NCBI RefSeq assembly: GCF_042678405.1 | Contig: NZ_JBHTLI010000001.1 | Coordinates: 868,001 to 932,000 of the forward strand | DNA length: 64,000 bases | Direction: 5' to 3' | DNA from: Salegentibacter_A chungangensis | GTDB taxonomy: Bacteria > Bacteroidota > Bacteroidia > Flavobacteriales > Flavobacteriaceae | In this document: one piece after another, positions 54,524-62,978 of the stretch | Numbering within the stretch: position 1 is the stretch's first letter | Layout of the letters: every line of letters begins with the position of its first letter | The notes under the pieces: generated by a model | Told to the model about the DNA's origin: nothing | Seen by the model: only the letters and a program-made list of their open reading frames with translations | Databases searched by the model: none | Position numbers and translations under genes: made by a program

Positions 54524-55414
54524 TTAGTCTGTATTATTTTCTTGTATTTTTTCGATTGCCCGAATTTGGTCTGCAAAGAAACCACTTTTTTCGGGATTTT
54601 TCAAAATTAATATTTTATAGGCCTGAATGGCTTTTTTGTAGTTTTTCTGTTCGAGGTATACCTTGGCCAGGGTCTCTGTCATAAGGGATTCCGGCGGCAC
54701 CATGTTCTTTTCGGCCAGGTTGCTTTTACTGGAGGTTTTTCCGGGTTTTATCTTCGGACTTTTGGCTATGAACTCTTCGATAAGTTCAAATTTCTTCGTT
54801 TTCTTATCGTGATTTTCAGGCTCTTCTTCCTTTTCTTCTCTTTCCACGGGTTTGGCTGAAGTTAACTGAAGCCATTCTGAAAAGGAGTGTGATTCTTTGG
54901 AGTCGAATTCCAAAGGCTCTCCTATACCCAGCTGCTCTTCTGCCGATCTTTCTTCGGATGAATGTTTTTCAGCTTTCTTTCCCGGAGTTTTTTCCTGCTT
55001 TTGCGCTTTCTCGAATAATGAAGGATCCATCACCCTGTCAGATTCCGATTGCTTCATTTTTATCGCTTCGTCTATGGCGATACTTCTTTTGCCAAAAACC
55101 TCTTCTGCCTCAAAAACCGGGATGTCCTTCAGTTGCTTTTCCTGTTCTTTGATCTGTGCAGCGATCCTGTTCTGGTTGAATTCCGGCGAAGTGATAAAGT
55201 CGAAAAGCACGCTCCTGTCTGTGGTGTAAGCCGCGGTCTTTTTAAGAGCGGCATTATAGCTGAAACTTTGGTGCTCTTTAAGTCCCTTTAAACGAATAGC
55301 TCTTGCCGCCTGAAAATAAGGTGCTTTTATCAGGATCTCTTCCAGCTCACGGGTTTGCCCTGCAGTTATTTCTGCCGGGTGCTCCAGTAAATATGTGAAA
55401 TCCTCAAGTTTCAT
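54524..55414 (-). CDS. TPR-containing protein of unknown function
   Basis: A 296-residue cytoplasmic protein. The N-terminal ~100 residues (FTYLLEHPAEITAGQTRELEE, then APYFQAARAIRLKGL) form a helical domain conserved in Bacteroidota homologues at this locus. The middle is charged and low in order (many E and K). A tetratricopeptide-like repeat lies near the C-terminus (LAKVYLEQKNYKKAIQAYKILILKNP). It overlaps lptE by one base and precedes secG by two, suggesting an envelope-biogenesis role; no function is known. Confidence 0.75.
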   Translation of the reverse strand: MKLEDFTYLLEHPAEITAGQTRELEEILIKAPYFQAARAIRLKGLKEHQSFSYNAALKKTAAYTTDRSVLFDFITSPEFNQNRIAAQIKEQEKQLKDIPVFEAEEVFGKRSIAIDEAIKMKQSESDRVMDPSLFEKAQKQEKTPGKKAEKHSSEERSAEEQLGIGEPLEFDSKESHSFSEWLQLTSAKPVEREEKEEEPENHDKKTKKFELIEEFIAKSPKIKPGKTSSKSNLAEKNMVPPESLMTETLAKVYLEQKNYKKAIQAYKILILKNPEKSGFFADQIRAIEKIQENNTD

Positions 55415-55917
55415 TACCAGTCTGTTAAAGCTGCGTTGAAAATATCCTGTGTGAGTCTTGTATATATTTCGTCTAAGGCGGTTTCAAGTGCTCCGCCTAC
55501 CAGTTGCTGGGTAGCAGGATAGTCGTAGTAGAATGAAAAACGCCTTTCAAAATCTTTCTCCGGTTCTAAGGTATTATAAAATCTTACATTAACTGCTACC
55601 GTCAATCGGTTTTGTGCCGCGGTATTATCGGCCGTGGCACTCATTGGCGCGATATAATAATCTACGATCTCTCCCTCAAATATAAGGTCGGCGTTGTTGT
55701 TGGTAAGGCTAAGGTTGGTCTGATTCTGGATCAGGTCCTGCAAGGCTATCCTGAAGGCCCTGTCAATTCCTGGCTCTACAAGATCGGCATTGTTCTGAAA
55801 ATAGTTTACCTGAAAAGTTTCAGCGTCTCCGGTATCGGCTCCCGTAAAAGAATAAATTCCGCAGGACTGAAGGCTTAGTGAAACCAGGACACAGATTAAG
55901 ATTGCAATCTTCTTCAT
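55414..55917 (-). CDS. lptE: LptE-like LPS-assembly lipoprotein
   Basis: A 167-residue lipoprotein with the lipobox Cys at C19 (LSLQSCGIYSFTG). GIYSFTGA, the central FQVNYFQNNADLVEPGI and the C-terminal LTQDIFNAALTDW are typical for Bacteroidota LptE. LptE plugs the LptD barrel that inserts LPS in the outer membrane. It is 15 bases downstream of the sigma-54 activator gene. Confidence 0.9.
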   Translation of the reverse strand: MKKIAILICVLVSLSLQSCGIYSFTGADTGDAETFQVNYFQNNADLVEPGIDRAFRIALQDLIQNQTNLSLTNNNADLIFEGEIVDYYIAPMSATADNTAAQNRLTVAVNVRFYNTLEPEKDFERRFSFYYDYPATQQLVGGALETALDEIYTRLTQDIFNAALTDW

Positions 55918-55932
55918 AAGATCTTATGGGGC

Positions 55933-57195
55933 TTAAAGGTTATATTGTTTGATCTTGCGGTATAATGTCCTTTCGCTTATTCCGAGTTCCTCGGCAGCTG
56001 CCTTTCTTTTCCCGTTATGGCGTTCGAGTGATTTTTTGATCAGCTCAAGTTCTTTGTCCTGAAGTGAAAGCGGCTCTTCTTCCTCAATTTCTTCGGCAAA
56101 ATAATATTTGTCCTTTTCAGCCTGGGTTTTTGGGCTTTTTTGAGGGATCTGCAGCACTTCAAGTTTCTCATCGGTCAGCGTTTCTGCTTCGGTATCCTCT
56201 TCATCGCCGTTTCCGTAGATCTTCTGGATAAGGCTTTCGTTTTCATCCTGCACTTCCTGGGTGTTGCCTTCCTGCATTAGTTTCAGGGTTAGTTTTTTCA
56301 GGTCATTCAGGTCATTTTTCATATCGAAAAGGACTTTGTAAAGGATCTCACGCTCATTGCTGAAGTCACCTTCTTTTTTCTTTTCTGAAATTACCGCAGG
56401 TAAATTGCTGCCGGAATCCGGTAAATATTCCTTTAGTTCTACCGCCGAAATACTTCTTTTTTGCTCCAGAACAGAGATCTGCTCGGCGATATTCCTCAGT
56501 TGCCTGATGTTTCCGGGCCAGCGATGATTCTGAAGTAGTTTCACCGCATCATCTTCAAGACGAATGGTTGGCATCTTATATTTTGTGGCAAAATCTGCAG
56601 CGAATTTTCTGAATAAAAGATGAATGTCATCCTTGCGTTCCCTGAGAGGAGGTAAGTGAATGTCTACCGTGCTGAGCCTGTAGTACAGGTCTTCCCTGAA
56701 TTTTTCTTTTTTAATGGACTCAAACATATCTATGTTCGTAGCCGCAACGATCCGTACGTTGGTTTTTTGGACCTTGGAAGATCCAACTTTAATAAACTCT
56801 CCATTTTCCAGGACCCTCAAAAGCCTTACCTGGGTTGGAAGAGGTAATTCTCCTACTTCATCCAGAAAGATGGTTCCGCCGTCGGCTACTTCAAAATAAC
56901 CGCTTCGGGTTTGGGTGGCCCCGGTAAAGGCTCCTTTTTCGTGTCCAAAAAGTTCACTGTCTATAGTTCCTTCGGGAATAGCCCCGCAGTTTACGGCAAT
57001 ATATTTCCCGTGTTTACGGTGAGAAAGCGAATGGATGATTTTAGGGATACTTTCCTTACCAACCCCGCTCTCTCCGGTTACCAGCACCGAAATATCTGTG
57101 GGAGCCACCTGGATGGCCTTTTCTATAGCACGGTTTAATTTAGGATCGTTTCCTATTAAACCAAACCTTTGTTTTATTGCCTGTACTGATTCCAT
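55933..57195 (-). CDS. Sigma-54-dependent transcriptional activator (no receiver domain)
   Basis: A 420-residue bacterial enhancer-binding protein. The AAA+ domain begins almost at the N-terminus: Walker A GESGVGKE (41-48), the sigma-54-contacting GAFTGA (88-93), Walker B IFLDE (109-113). The C-terminus is a Fis-type helix-turn-helix (KSLERHNGKRKAAAEELGISERTLYRKIKQYN). A long acidic linker (~300-375) separates them. No receiver, GAF or PAS domain is present, so control must be by level, partner binding or the linker. It follows miaB by 45 bases and precedes lptE. The regulon is unknown. Confidence 0.93.
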   Translation of the reverse strand: MESVQAIKQRFGLIGNDPKLNRAIEKAIQVAPTDISVLVTGESGVGKESIPKIIHSLSHRKHGKYIAVNCGAIPEGTIDSELFGHEKGAFTGATQTRSGYFEVADGGTIFLDEVGELPLPTQVRLLRVLENGEFIKVGSSKVQKTNVRIVAATNIDMFESIKKEKFREDLYYRLSTVDIHLPPLRERKDDIHLLFRKFAADFATKYKMPTIRLEDDAVKLLQNHRWPGNIRQLRNIAEQISVLEQKRSISAVELKEYLPDSGSNLPAVISEKKKEGDFSNEREILYKVLFDMKNDLNDLKKLTLKLMQEGNTQEVQDENESLIQKIYGNGDEEDTEAETLTDEKLEVLQIPQKSPKTQAEKDKYYFAEEIEEEEPLSLQDKELELIKKSLERHNGKRKAAAEELGISERTLYRKIKQYNL

Positions 57196-57240
57196 ATGCA
57201 GAAACTCGTCTTTCTTTCGCTAAGCTGAAGCGTCGTGTTC

Positions 57241-58686
57241 TTAATTATTGTCGCTGTAACCTACTGCATCTCCAATAAGAGTAGCACTGGTGCAGTCTTT
57301 TACTTTTACATTCACAAAATCCCCAATCTGATAATTTTCCTTAGGGAATACCACAACGGTATTTTGAGAATTTCTTCCGCTCCAGTGAGCATCAGATTTT
57401 TTGGATTCTTTTTCGATAAGAACCTCCACGGTTTTGCCGAGGAATTTCTCGGTATTATATCGGCTGTGTTTCTGCTGAAGATCTACGATCTCCTGAAGTC
57501 TTCTCTTCTTAATCTGTTCCGGAACATCATCTTCAAATTTTCTCTCGGCCATAGTTCCCGGTCTTTCAGAATAAGCGAACATAAACCCAAAATCATATTT
57601 CACATATTCCATTAGGGAAATGGTATCCTGATGGTCTTCTTCGGTCTCGGTTGGAAAACCGGTGATAAGGTCGTGGGAGATCCCGCAATCTGGGATCATT
57701 CTCTTTATATTGTCTATTAGTTCAAAGTATTCTTCACGGGTATGAAGGCGGTTCATTTTCTTTAAGATCCTGTCACTACCGCTTTGTACCGGGAGGTGAA
57801 TATAATTACAGATATTCCTGTATTCAGCCATCGCCTCGATAACATCCAGGGTCATATCCTGTGGATTAGAGGTAGAGAACCTGATCCTCATTTTTGGTTG
57901 AGCTTCAGCTACCAGCCTAAGCAGGCCTGCGAAATTTGTGGCGGTAGCCTTTTGCATTTCGGTGGCGTTCTTAAAGTCTTTTTTAAGACCTCCTCCATAC
58001 CAAAGGTAACTGTCTACGTTTTGCCCAAGCAGGGTGATCTCTTTATAACCTTTGGCTGCAAGGTCGTTCACCTCTTCAACTATACTTTGTGGGTCACGGC
58101 TTCTTTCCCTTCCGCGGGTAAAAGGGACCACACAAAAAGTGCACATATTATCGCAACCACGGGTTATCGAAACAAAAGCCGAAACCCCGTTGGTCTGAAG
58201 TCTTACCGGAGAAATATCGCCATAGGTCTCTTCTTTGGAAAGGATCACATTAACGGCATTTCGTCCTTCCTCCACTTCATTGATAAGGTTGGGAAGATCT
58301 TTATAGGCATCGGGCCCAACCACAAGGTCTACGATCTTTTCTTCCTCAAGGAATTTGCTTTTAAGTCTCTCAGCCATACAGCCAAGAACCCCTACTTTCA
58401 TTTTAGGGTTGTTGCGTTTAACCGCGTTATATTTTTCAAGGCGTTTGCGAACCGTTTGTTCGGCCTTTTCGCGAATAGAACAGGTGTTTACCAGTACAAG
58501 ATCTGCTTCTTCCAGTTTTTGCGTGGTGTTGAAACCTTCTTTCGCCAGGATAGAAGCAACGATCTCAGAATCGCTAAAATTCATCTGGCAGCCATAGCTT
58601 TCAATAAAGAGCTTGCGGCTGTTTCCTTTCTTTGGTTCCATTACCAAAGTATTTCCCTGTTGTTTTTCGTCTATAATCTTCTCCAT
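57241..58686 (-). CDS. miaB: tRNA-2-methylthio-N6-isopentenyladenosine synthase
   Basis: A 481-residue MiaB methylthiotransferase. The N-terminal UPF0004 domain has cluster cysteines C33 (SYGCQMN), C69 (VNTCSIRE) and C103 (GCMAERLK); the radical SAM motif is C178-x3-C182-x2-C185 (RGCDNMCTFC); a C-terminal TRAM domain is present. It adds a methylthio group to i6A37 in tRNAs. The ATG at 58686 gives a short charged leader (EKIIDEKQQGN) common in Bacteroidota. It is the first gene of the minus-strand unit that ends at secG. Confidence 0.95.
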   Translation of the reverse strand: MEKIIDEKQQGNTLVMEPKKGNSRKLFIESYGCQMNFSDSEIVASILAKEGFNTTQKLEEADLVLVNTCSIREKAEQTVRKRLEKYNAVKRNNPKMKVGVLGCMAERLKSKFLEEEKIVDLVVGPDAYKDLPNLINEVEEGRNAVNVILSKEETYGDISPVRLQTNGVSAFVSITRGCDNMCTFCVVPFTRGRERSRDPQSIVEEVNDLAAKGYKEITLLGQNVDSYLWYGGGLKKDFKNATEMQKATATNFAGLLRLVAEAQPKMRIRFSTSNPQDMTLDVIEAMAEYRNICNYIHLPVQSGSDRILKKMNRLHTREEYFELIDNIKRMIPDCGISHDLITGFPTETEEDHQDTISLMEYVKYDFGFMFAYSERPGTMAERKFEDDVPEQIKKRRLQEIVDLQQKHSRYNTEKFLGKTVEVLIEKESKKSDAHWSGRNSQNTVVVFPKENYQIGDFVNVKVKDCTSATLIGDAVGYSDNN

Positions 58687-58814
58687 AATCGTAAATAAAC
58701 CCTTGGGTATTTAGACTTGCAAAGATAGGGCTTAGTGTGATTGTGACAAAGTGACAGTGATTTTTTTTAATTTCTTACGCAACCATTAAGAAAAACCCCC
58801 ATCTAAAGGGAAAC

Positions 58815-58822
58815 ACCCTTTG
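58815..58822 (+). promoter_or_regulatory. Weak -7-like element ahead of the structured RNA
   Basis: ACCCTTTG matches the TTTG half of TAnnTTTG but not the TA. It is 5 bases before the first base of the predicted stem, the usual distance to a start site. AAAGGG and CCCTTT (58805-58821) also pair, which could be a separate hairpin. Moderate to low support. Confidence 0.35.
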
Positions 58823-58826
58823 ATTT

Positions 58827-58942
58827 AAGCAGTGCAGGGAGGTAGGTTAATAGATAATTTCTCTCCGGTTCCGGCTGTTGATTGTGTTAACACCTATGAC
58901 TTCCGATAAAGTCGGGAGCCGGAAGAAAATCCCTGCCTGCTT
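58827..58942 (+). ncRNA. Structured non-coding RNA candidate, 6S-like architecture
   Basis: A 116-base region that folds on itself. An outer stem pairs AAGCAG (58827-58832), one bulged U, GCAGGGA (58834-58840) with TCCCTGC (58930-58936) and CTGCTT (58937-58942): 13 pairs. Inside, after a 28-base loop on the 5' side and 5 bases on the 3' side, TTCCGGCT (58869-58876) pairs with AGCCGGAA (58917-58924), 8 perfect pairs, enclosing small apical hairpins (CCGA/TCGG at 58903-58915). A long closing stem, a large internal bubble and an upper stem resemble 6S RNA, for which a Flavobacteria-specific form is known. Strand is inferred from the downstream terminator. Identity needs a covariance-model search. 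Confidence 0.6.
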
Positions 58943-59013
58943 TATATATAATGGTGAAAAATCTCAATCAAAGTTCTCCTATTTTGAATTGATTTTTTGT
59001 TTGGTTTTTTAGC

Positions 59014-59040
59014 AAGCCCCGTCTTCAGCGGGGCTTTTTC
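59014..59040 (+). terminator. Rho-independent terminator before topA
   Basis: AAGCCCCG (59014-59021), 7-base loop, CGGGGCTT (59029-59036), then TTTC. On the plus strand it has no upstream ORF, so its likely transcript is the structured RNA starting near 58827. Confidence 0.8.
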
Positions 59041-59106
59041 GTTTAAAAATTACACGTAAATCACTGTTGTTTAGATTGTTGAAAATGAAATTTCAATAAT
59101 CGTTAG

Positions 59107-59135
59107 TTTGTTAAAAAAAAATTCACATACTTTTG
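59107..59135 (+). promoter_or_regulatory. Bacteroidota sigma-A promoter of topA
   Basis: TTTG (59107-59110), 17 bases, TACTTTTG (59128-59135), a full match to the -33/-7 consensus of Flavobacteria. The ATG at 59157 lies 21 bases downstream of the -7 element, giving a leader of about 15 bases; this also excludes the longer reading from 59133. Confidence 0.75.
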
Positions 59136-59156
59136 CAGTTACAAAAAAACAGAGTT

Positions 59157-61700
59157 ATGGCGAAGAATTTGGTGATCGTGGAGTCCCCTGCAAAAGCAAA
59201 AACTATAGAGAAGTTTTTGGGTAAAGACTATAAGGTGGCCTCCAGTTTTGGGCATATTGCCGACCTTCCTACCAAAGAGATTGGGGTGGATACCGAGGGA
59301 GATTTTACACCTAAATATATAGTATCCAAAGATAAGAAAGATGTGGTGCGCAAGCTGAAGAGTCTTGCGAAGGATGCTGAAACTGTATGGCTGGCGAGTG
59401 ATGAAGACCGGGAGGGGGAAGCCATTGCCTGGCACCTGGCTGAAGAGCTTAAACTTAAGCAGGAAAAGACAAAACGTATCGTTTTTCACGAGATCACTAA
59501 ATCTGCTATTCTAAACGCTATTGAAAATCCGAGAGGGATCAATTATAACCTGGTGAATGCTCAGCAGGCACGTCGTGTTCTTGACCGGTTGGTGGGATAC
59601 GAGCTTTCTCCGGTATTATGGAGAAAGGTGAAAGGCGGGCTTTCTGCCGGAAGGGTGCAGTCAGTCGCGGTGAGGCTTATTGTAGAAAGAGAGCGGGAAA
59701 TTCAGAATTTCACTCCTGAAGCTTCTTTCAGAATAGATGCTGAATTTGCCAATGAAGACGGAAAAGCCTTCAGAGCGAAACTGCCGAAGAATTTTGAAAG
59801 CCGCGAGGAAGCCGAAAAATTCCTGCAGCAAAATCTTGGAGCTGAATTCAAAGTAGCTGAGCTTACCACGAAACCGGCTAAAAAATCGCCGGCACCACCG
59901 TTTACCACGTCAACCCTTCAGCAGGAAGCAGCAAGAAAGCTGTATTTCTCGGTAAGTAAGACAATGACCTTGGCCCAGCGTTTATACGAGGCAGGACATA
60001 TTACTTATATGAGAACCGATAGTGTGAACCTTTCCAACGATGCGAGAAAGGGTGCTAATAAGGAGATCTTAAAAGCCTACGGTGATAAATACGCCAAATC
60101 GCGCCAGTTCAAAGGAAAAAGTAAAGGAGCACAGGAGGCTCACGAAGCTATAAGACCAACCAATTTTGAGAATCACAGTGTGAATGCCGATCGGGACGAG
60201 CAGCGTTTATATGAACTCATCTGGAAACGCGCCATTGCCTCGCAAATGAGCGAAGCCCAGCTGGAGCGTACCAACGTGAAGATAGAAGCCGATAAACATA
60301 ACAAGCATTTTACCGCTAACGGTGAGGTGTTGAAATTCGACGGATTCCTGAAAGTTTATCTTGAAGGGAAGGATGAAGAAGATGAAGAGCAGAGCGGAAT
60401 GCTGCCTGCTTTAAGAGAAGGCGAGCAGCTTAAGAACAATTTTATAACTGCTACCGAAAGATTCACCAGGCCTCCGTATCGTTATACGGAAGCTTCTCTG
60501 GTTAAGAAACTGGAAGAGCTTGGGATTGGAAGACCTTCCACTTATGCGCCTACCATTTCAACCATACAGAACAGGAACTATATCGAAAAAGGATCGGCAG
60601 AAGGAACCGACAGGGATTACCTTCAGTTTGTGCTTGAAAAAGGAGAGATAGCCGAAAAGAAACTTACCGAGACGGTAGGCAGCGATAAAGGAAAACTAAT
60701 GCCAACGGCTGTGGGTATGGTGGTCAATGATTTCCTTGTAAATCACTTCTCCAATATTCTTGATTATAATTTCACCGCTAAGGTGGAACAGAATTTTGAT
60801 GATATCGCCACGGGGAATGAAGAGTGGACCCATATGATGAAGGAGTTCTACAAAGATTTTCATCCGCAGGTACAGGATGTTGCCAAAAATGCCGACCGTG
60901 AGGTAGGAGAGAGAATTCTTGGGGAAGACCCTGAAACCGGAAAACCTGTAAGTGTGAGATTGGGTAAATTCGGGCCAATGGTCCAGATAGGCTCCGTAGA
61001 AGATGATGAGAAGCCTAAATTCGCAAGTTTAGGACCGGACCAGACGCTGGATTCGGTGACTTACGAAGAAGCGATGGAGCTTTTCCAGCTTCCGAAGGAA
61101 CTGGGAGAATATAAAGGAGAAAAGGTAGAGGTGAATAACGGGCGTTATGGCCCTTATGTGAAATTCGGTAAGAAATATGTTTCGCTTGCAAAAGGTGAAG
61201 ATCCTCTTAATGTGAACTTTGACCGCGCGATGGAGCTTATCAAGGCAAAAGAAAAAGCCGATGCGCCTATCCACGAATATGAGGGAAAACCCGTACAAAA
61301 AGGGGTCGGGAGATTCGGTCCTTACCTAAAATGGAATAATATTTTTATCAATGTCAATAAAAAGTACGACTTTGATAATCTTTCCATAGAAGATATAGAA
61401 ACCCTTATTGAAGATAAGAAACGCAAGGAGCGTGAAAAAGTGATCCATAACTGGGAAGAAGAAGGAATCAGGGTTGAAAAGGCACGTTGGGGAAGGTCTA
61501 ACGTGATTAAGGGAAAGACCAAAATTCAGCTTCCTAAGACGGTTGATGCCGCAAAACTTAGTCTTGATGAGGTGAAAGAGATCATAGAAAAGAACTCTAA
61601 GACCAAGAAGACCACTAAAAAGAAAACCACAAAAAAGACGACCGCTAAAAAGAGCACTGCTAAAAAAAGCACGGCCAAAAAGACCACAAAAAAGAAATAA
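59157..61700 (+). CDS. topA: DNA topoisomerase I
   Basis: An 847-residue type IA topoisomerase that relaxes negative supercoils. The Toprim domain starts at NLVIVESPAKAKTIEKFLG and contains SDEDREGEAIAW; the active-site Tyr is Y284 in GHITYMRTDSVNLS. In place of zinc-finger modules the C-terminus has several topoisomerase C-terminal repeats (LGKFGPMVQIG, NGRYGPYVKFG, VGRFGPYLKW) and ends in a 35-residue lysine/threonine-rich tail of KKTT and AKKS repeats. This arrangement is usual in Bacteroidota. The start was chosen from the promoter position. The arginase-like gene follows after 3 bases. Confidence 0.97.
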   Translation: MAKNLVIVESPAKAKTIEKFLGKDYKVASSFGHIADLPTKEIGVDTEGDFTPKYIVSKDKKDVVRKLKSLAKDAETVWLASDEDREGEAIAWHLAEELKLKQEKTKRIVFHEITKSAILNAIENPRGINYNLVNAQQARRVLDRLVGYELSPVLWRKVKGGLSAGRVQSVAVRLIVEREREIQNFTPEASFRIDAEFANEDGKAFRAKLPKNFESREEAEKFLQQNLGAEFKVAELTTKPAKKSPAPPFTTSTLQQEAARKLYFSVSKTMTLAQRLYEAGHITYMRTDSVNLSNDARKGANKEILKAYGDKYAKSRQFKGKSKGAQEAHEAIRPTNFENHSVNADRDEQRLYELIWKRAIASQMSEAQLERTNVKIEADKHNKHFTANGEVLKFDGFLKVYLEGKDEEDEEQSGMLPALREGEQLKNNFITATERFTRPPYRYTEASLVKKLEELGIGRPSTYAPTISTIQNRNYIEKGSAEGTDRDYLQFVLEKGEIAEKKLTETVGSDKGKLMPTAVGMVVNDFLVNHFSNILDYNFTAKVEQNFDDIATGNEEWTHMMKEFYKDFHPQVQDVAKNADREVGERILGEDPETGKPVSVRLGKFGPMVQIGSVEDDEKPKFASLGPDQTLDSVTYEEAMELFQLPKELGEYKGEKVEVNNGRYGPYVKFGKKYVSLAKGEDPLNVNFDRAMELIKAKEKADAPIHEYEGKPVQKGVGRFGPYLKWNNIFINVNKKYDFDNLSIEDIETLIEDKKRKEREKVIHNWEEEGIRVEKARWGRSNVIKGKTKIQLPKTVDAAKLSLDEVKEIIEKNSKTKKTTKKKTTKKTTAKKSTAKKSTAKKTTKKK

Positions 61701-61703
61701 TTT

Positions 61704-62864
61704 ATGGATTTGGATTTTCTTAGTCCGGTAAGCGCAGCTTTACTGGAGAGCCTTCAGGGTTTAAATGAACAGTCTGTAGGGGCGGGTCTTAAGATACATA
61801 CGGAGACTTCGGGTATTCCAGAGCTTGACGATGTGCAGGTGGCAATAATCGGGGTAAAGGAGAACAGGCTTGCCGGTACAGAAGATGAGTTTCTTCATTT
61901 CGATGAAATTCGGGCTTCTTTCTATAAGCTCTTTCCGGGGAACTGGCATATAAACATCGCCGATCTCGGGGATGTGGAAAGGGGTGACACAGTAGAAGAC
62001 ACTTATTTTGCAGTGCAGAGCCTGGTGGCGCAACTGGTTAAAAAAGATGTGATTCCGGTGATCCTTGGAGGAAGCCAGGACCTTATTTACGCACAGTACA
62101 GGGCCTACGATACGCTGGATCAAATGGTGAACCTGGTCAATATAGACAGTCATTTCGATCTGGGGGATGCCGAGAAGCCAATAAGCAATAAATCTTACGT
62201 AGGAAAGATAGTTGTGAATAAGCCATACAATTTATTTAACTATTCTAACGTTGGATATCAGACCTACTTCAACTCACAACATGAGATCGAGTTGATGGAG
62301 CGATTGTTTTTTGATGCCTACAGGTTAGGGGAAGTGAGTTCGAATGTATCTCTGGTGGAGCCGGTAATGCGAGATGCAAACCTGGTTGGTCTGGATCTTG
62401 CTGCCGTAAGTTCGGCAGTAGTAGGCGGACCCTATTACAATTCGCCGAACGGTTTTGACGGAAAGGAAATATGTGCCCTGGCCCGTTATGCCGGTATTAG
62501 CGATAAGGTTTCGTCTTTCGGGATTTATGAGTATACTTCGGCTTTCGGAAATCTGGGGAATATGCTGGTGGCGCAGGTGCTTTGGTATTTTCTGGAAGGG
62601 GTCAATTACAGGACCAATGAGAATACCACTTCGGCAAAAAAGAATTTTGTGAAGTACCAGGTGCCGATAGACGATGAGATTCTGGTGTTTTTTAAAAGCC
62701 CCGTGAGCGGAAGATGGTGGATAGAAATACCTTTTCTTGCGAATGCGAATACTAAATTAAAAAGACATACGTTATTACCTTGCAGTGAGGAAGATTATCT
62801 GGATGCCTGCAACCAGAAAATCCCTGAGAGGTGGTATAAAGCCAAGAGAAAAAACGAAATTTAA
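61704..62864 (+). CDS. Arginase/formimidoylglutamase-fold protein with degraded metal ligands
   Basis: A 386-residue protein of the ureohydrolase fold, commonly annotated as formimidoylglutamase in Flavobacteriia. The first ligand motif GGDHS is GGSQD here (122-126), so the metal His is Gln125; DAHxD is DSHFD (148-152) and kept; the third motif SxDxDxxDP is GLDLAAVSS, keeping D231 but losing the second and third Asp (A233, S236). A full binuclear manganese site is therefore unlikely. The gene sits 3 bases after topA and just before gldK, a place where this protein recurs in gliding Bacteroidota. A structural or gliding-related role is possible, unproven. Confidence 0.8.
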   Translation: MDLDFLSPVSAALLESLQGLNEQSVGAGLKIHTETSGIPELDDVQVAIIGVKENRLAGTEDEFLHFDEIRASFYKLFPGNWHINIADLGDVERGDTVEDTYFAVQSLVAQLVKKDVIPVILGGSQDLIYAQYRAYDTLDQMVNLVNIDSHFDLGDAEKPISNKSYVGKIVVNKPYNLFNYSNVGYQTYFNSQHEIELMERLFFDAYRLGEVSSNVSLVEPVMRDANLVGLDLAAVSSAVVGGPYYNSPNGFDGKEICALARYAGISDKVSSFGIYEYTSAFGNLGNMLVAQVLWYFLEGVNYRTNENTTSAKKNFVKYQVPIDDEILVFFKSPVSGRWWIEIPFLANANTKLKRHTLLPCSEEDYLDACNQKIPERWYKAKRKNEI

Positions 62865-62910
62865 AAATTTTCAGACATAAAAAGGATTTACTGTATTTTT
62901 ATCGAAATTA

Positions 62911-62941
62911 TTGTTTTTTAAAAAATAATTAGATAGGTTTA
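62911..62941 (+). promoter_or_regulatory. Possible gldK promoter
   Basis: TTG (62911-62913), 20 bases, TAGGTTTA (62934-62941), a 7 of 8 match to TAnnTTTG at correct spacing, 37 bases before the ATG at 62979. Confidence 0.45.
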
Positions 62942-62978
62942 CCGTCGTAAATAAATATGTCTTAACCTGAGAGAAATT

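Larger units (their letters stand above)
58687..59127. other. Gene-free region between miaB and topA with structured elements
   Basis: No credible ORF. It contains a structured RNA candidate (58827-58942), a possible promoter just before it, and a strong plus-strand terminator at 59014-59040, then AT-rich sequence up to the topA promoter. Confidence 0.7.

Noticed and set aside
57784..58698. 304-codon open frame on the plus strand across miaB
   Set aside because: It lies opposite well-conserved miaB coding sequence and has no family features; a frame shadow.
61600..61697. Repetitive sequence at the end of topA
   Set aside because: It encodes the Lys/Thr-rich tail common in Bacteroidota TopA, not a mobile or CRISPR repeat.
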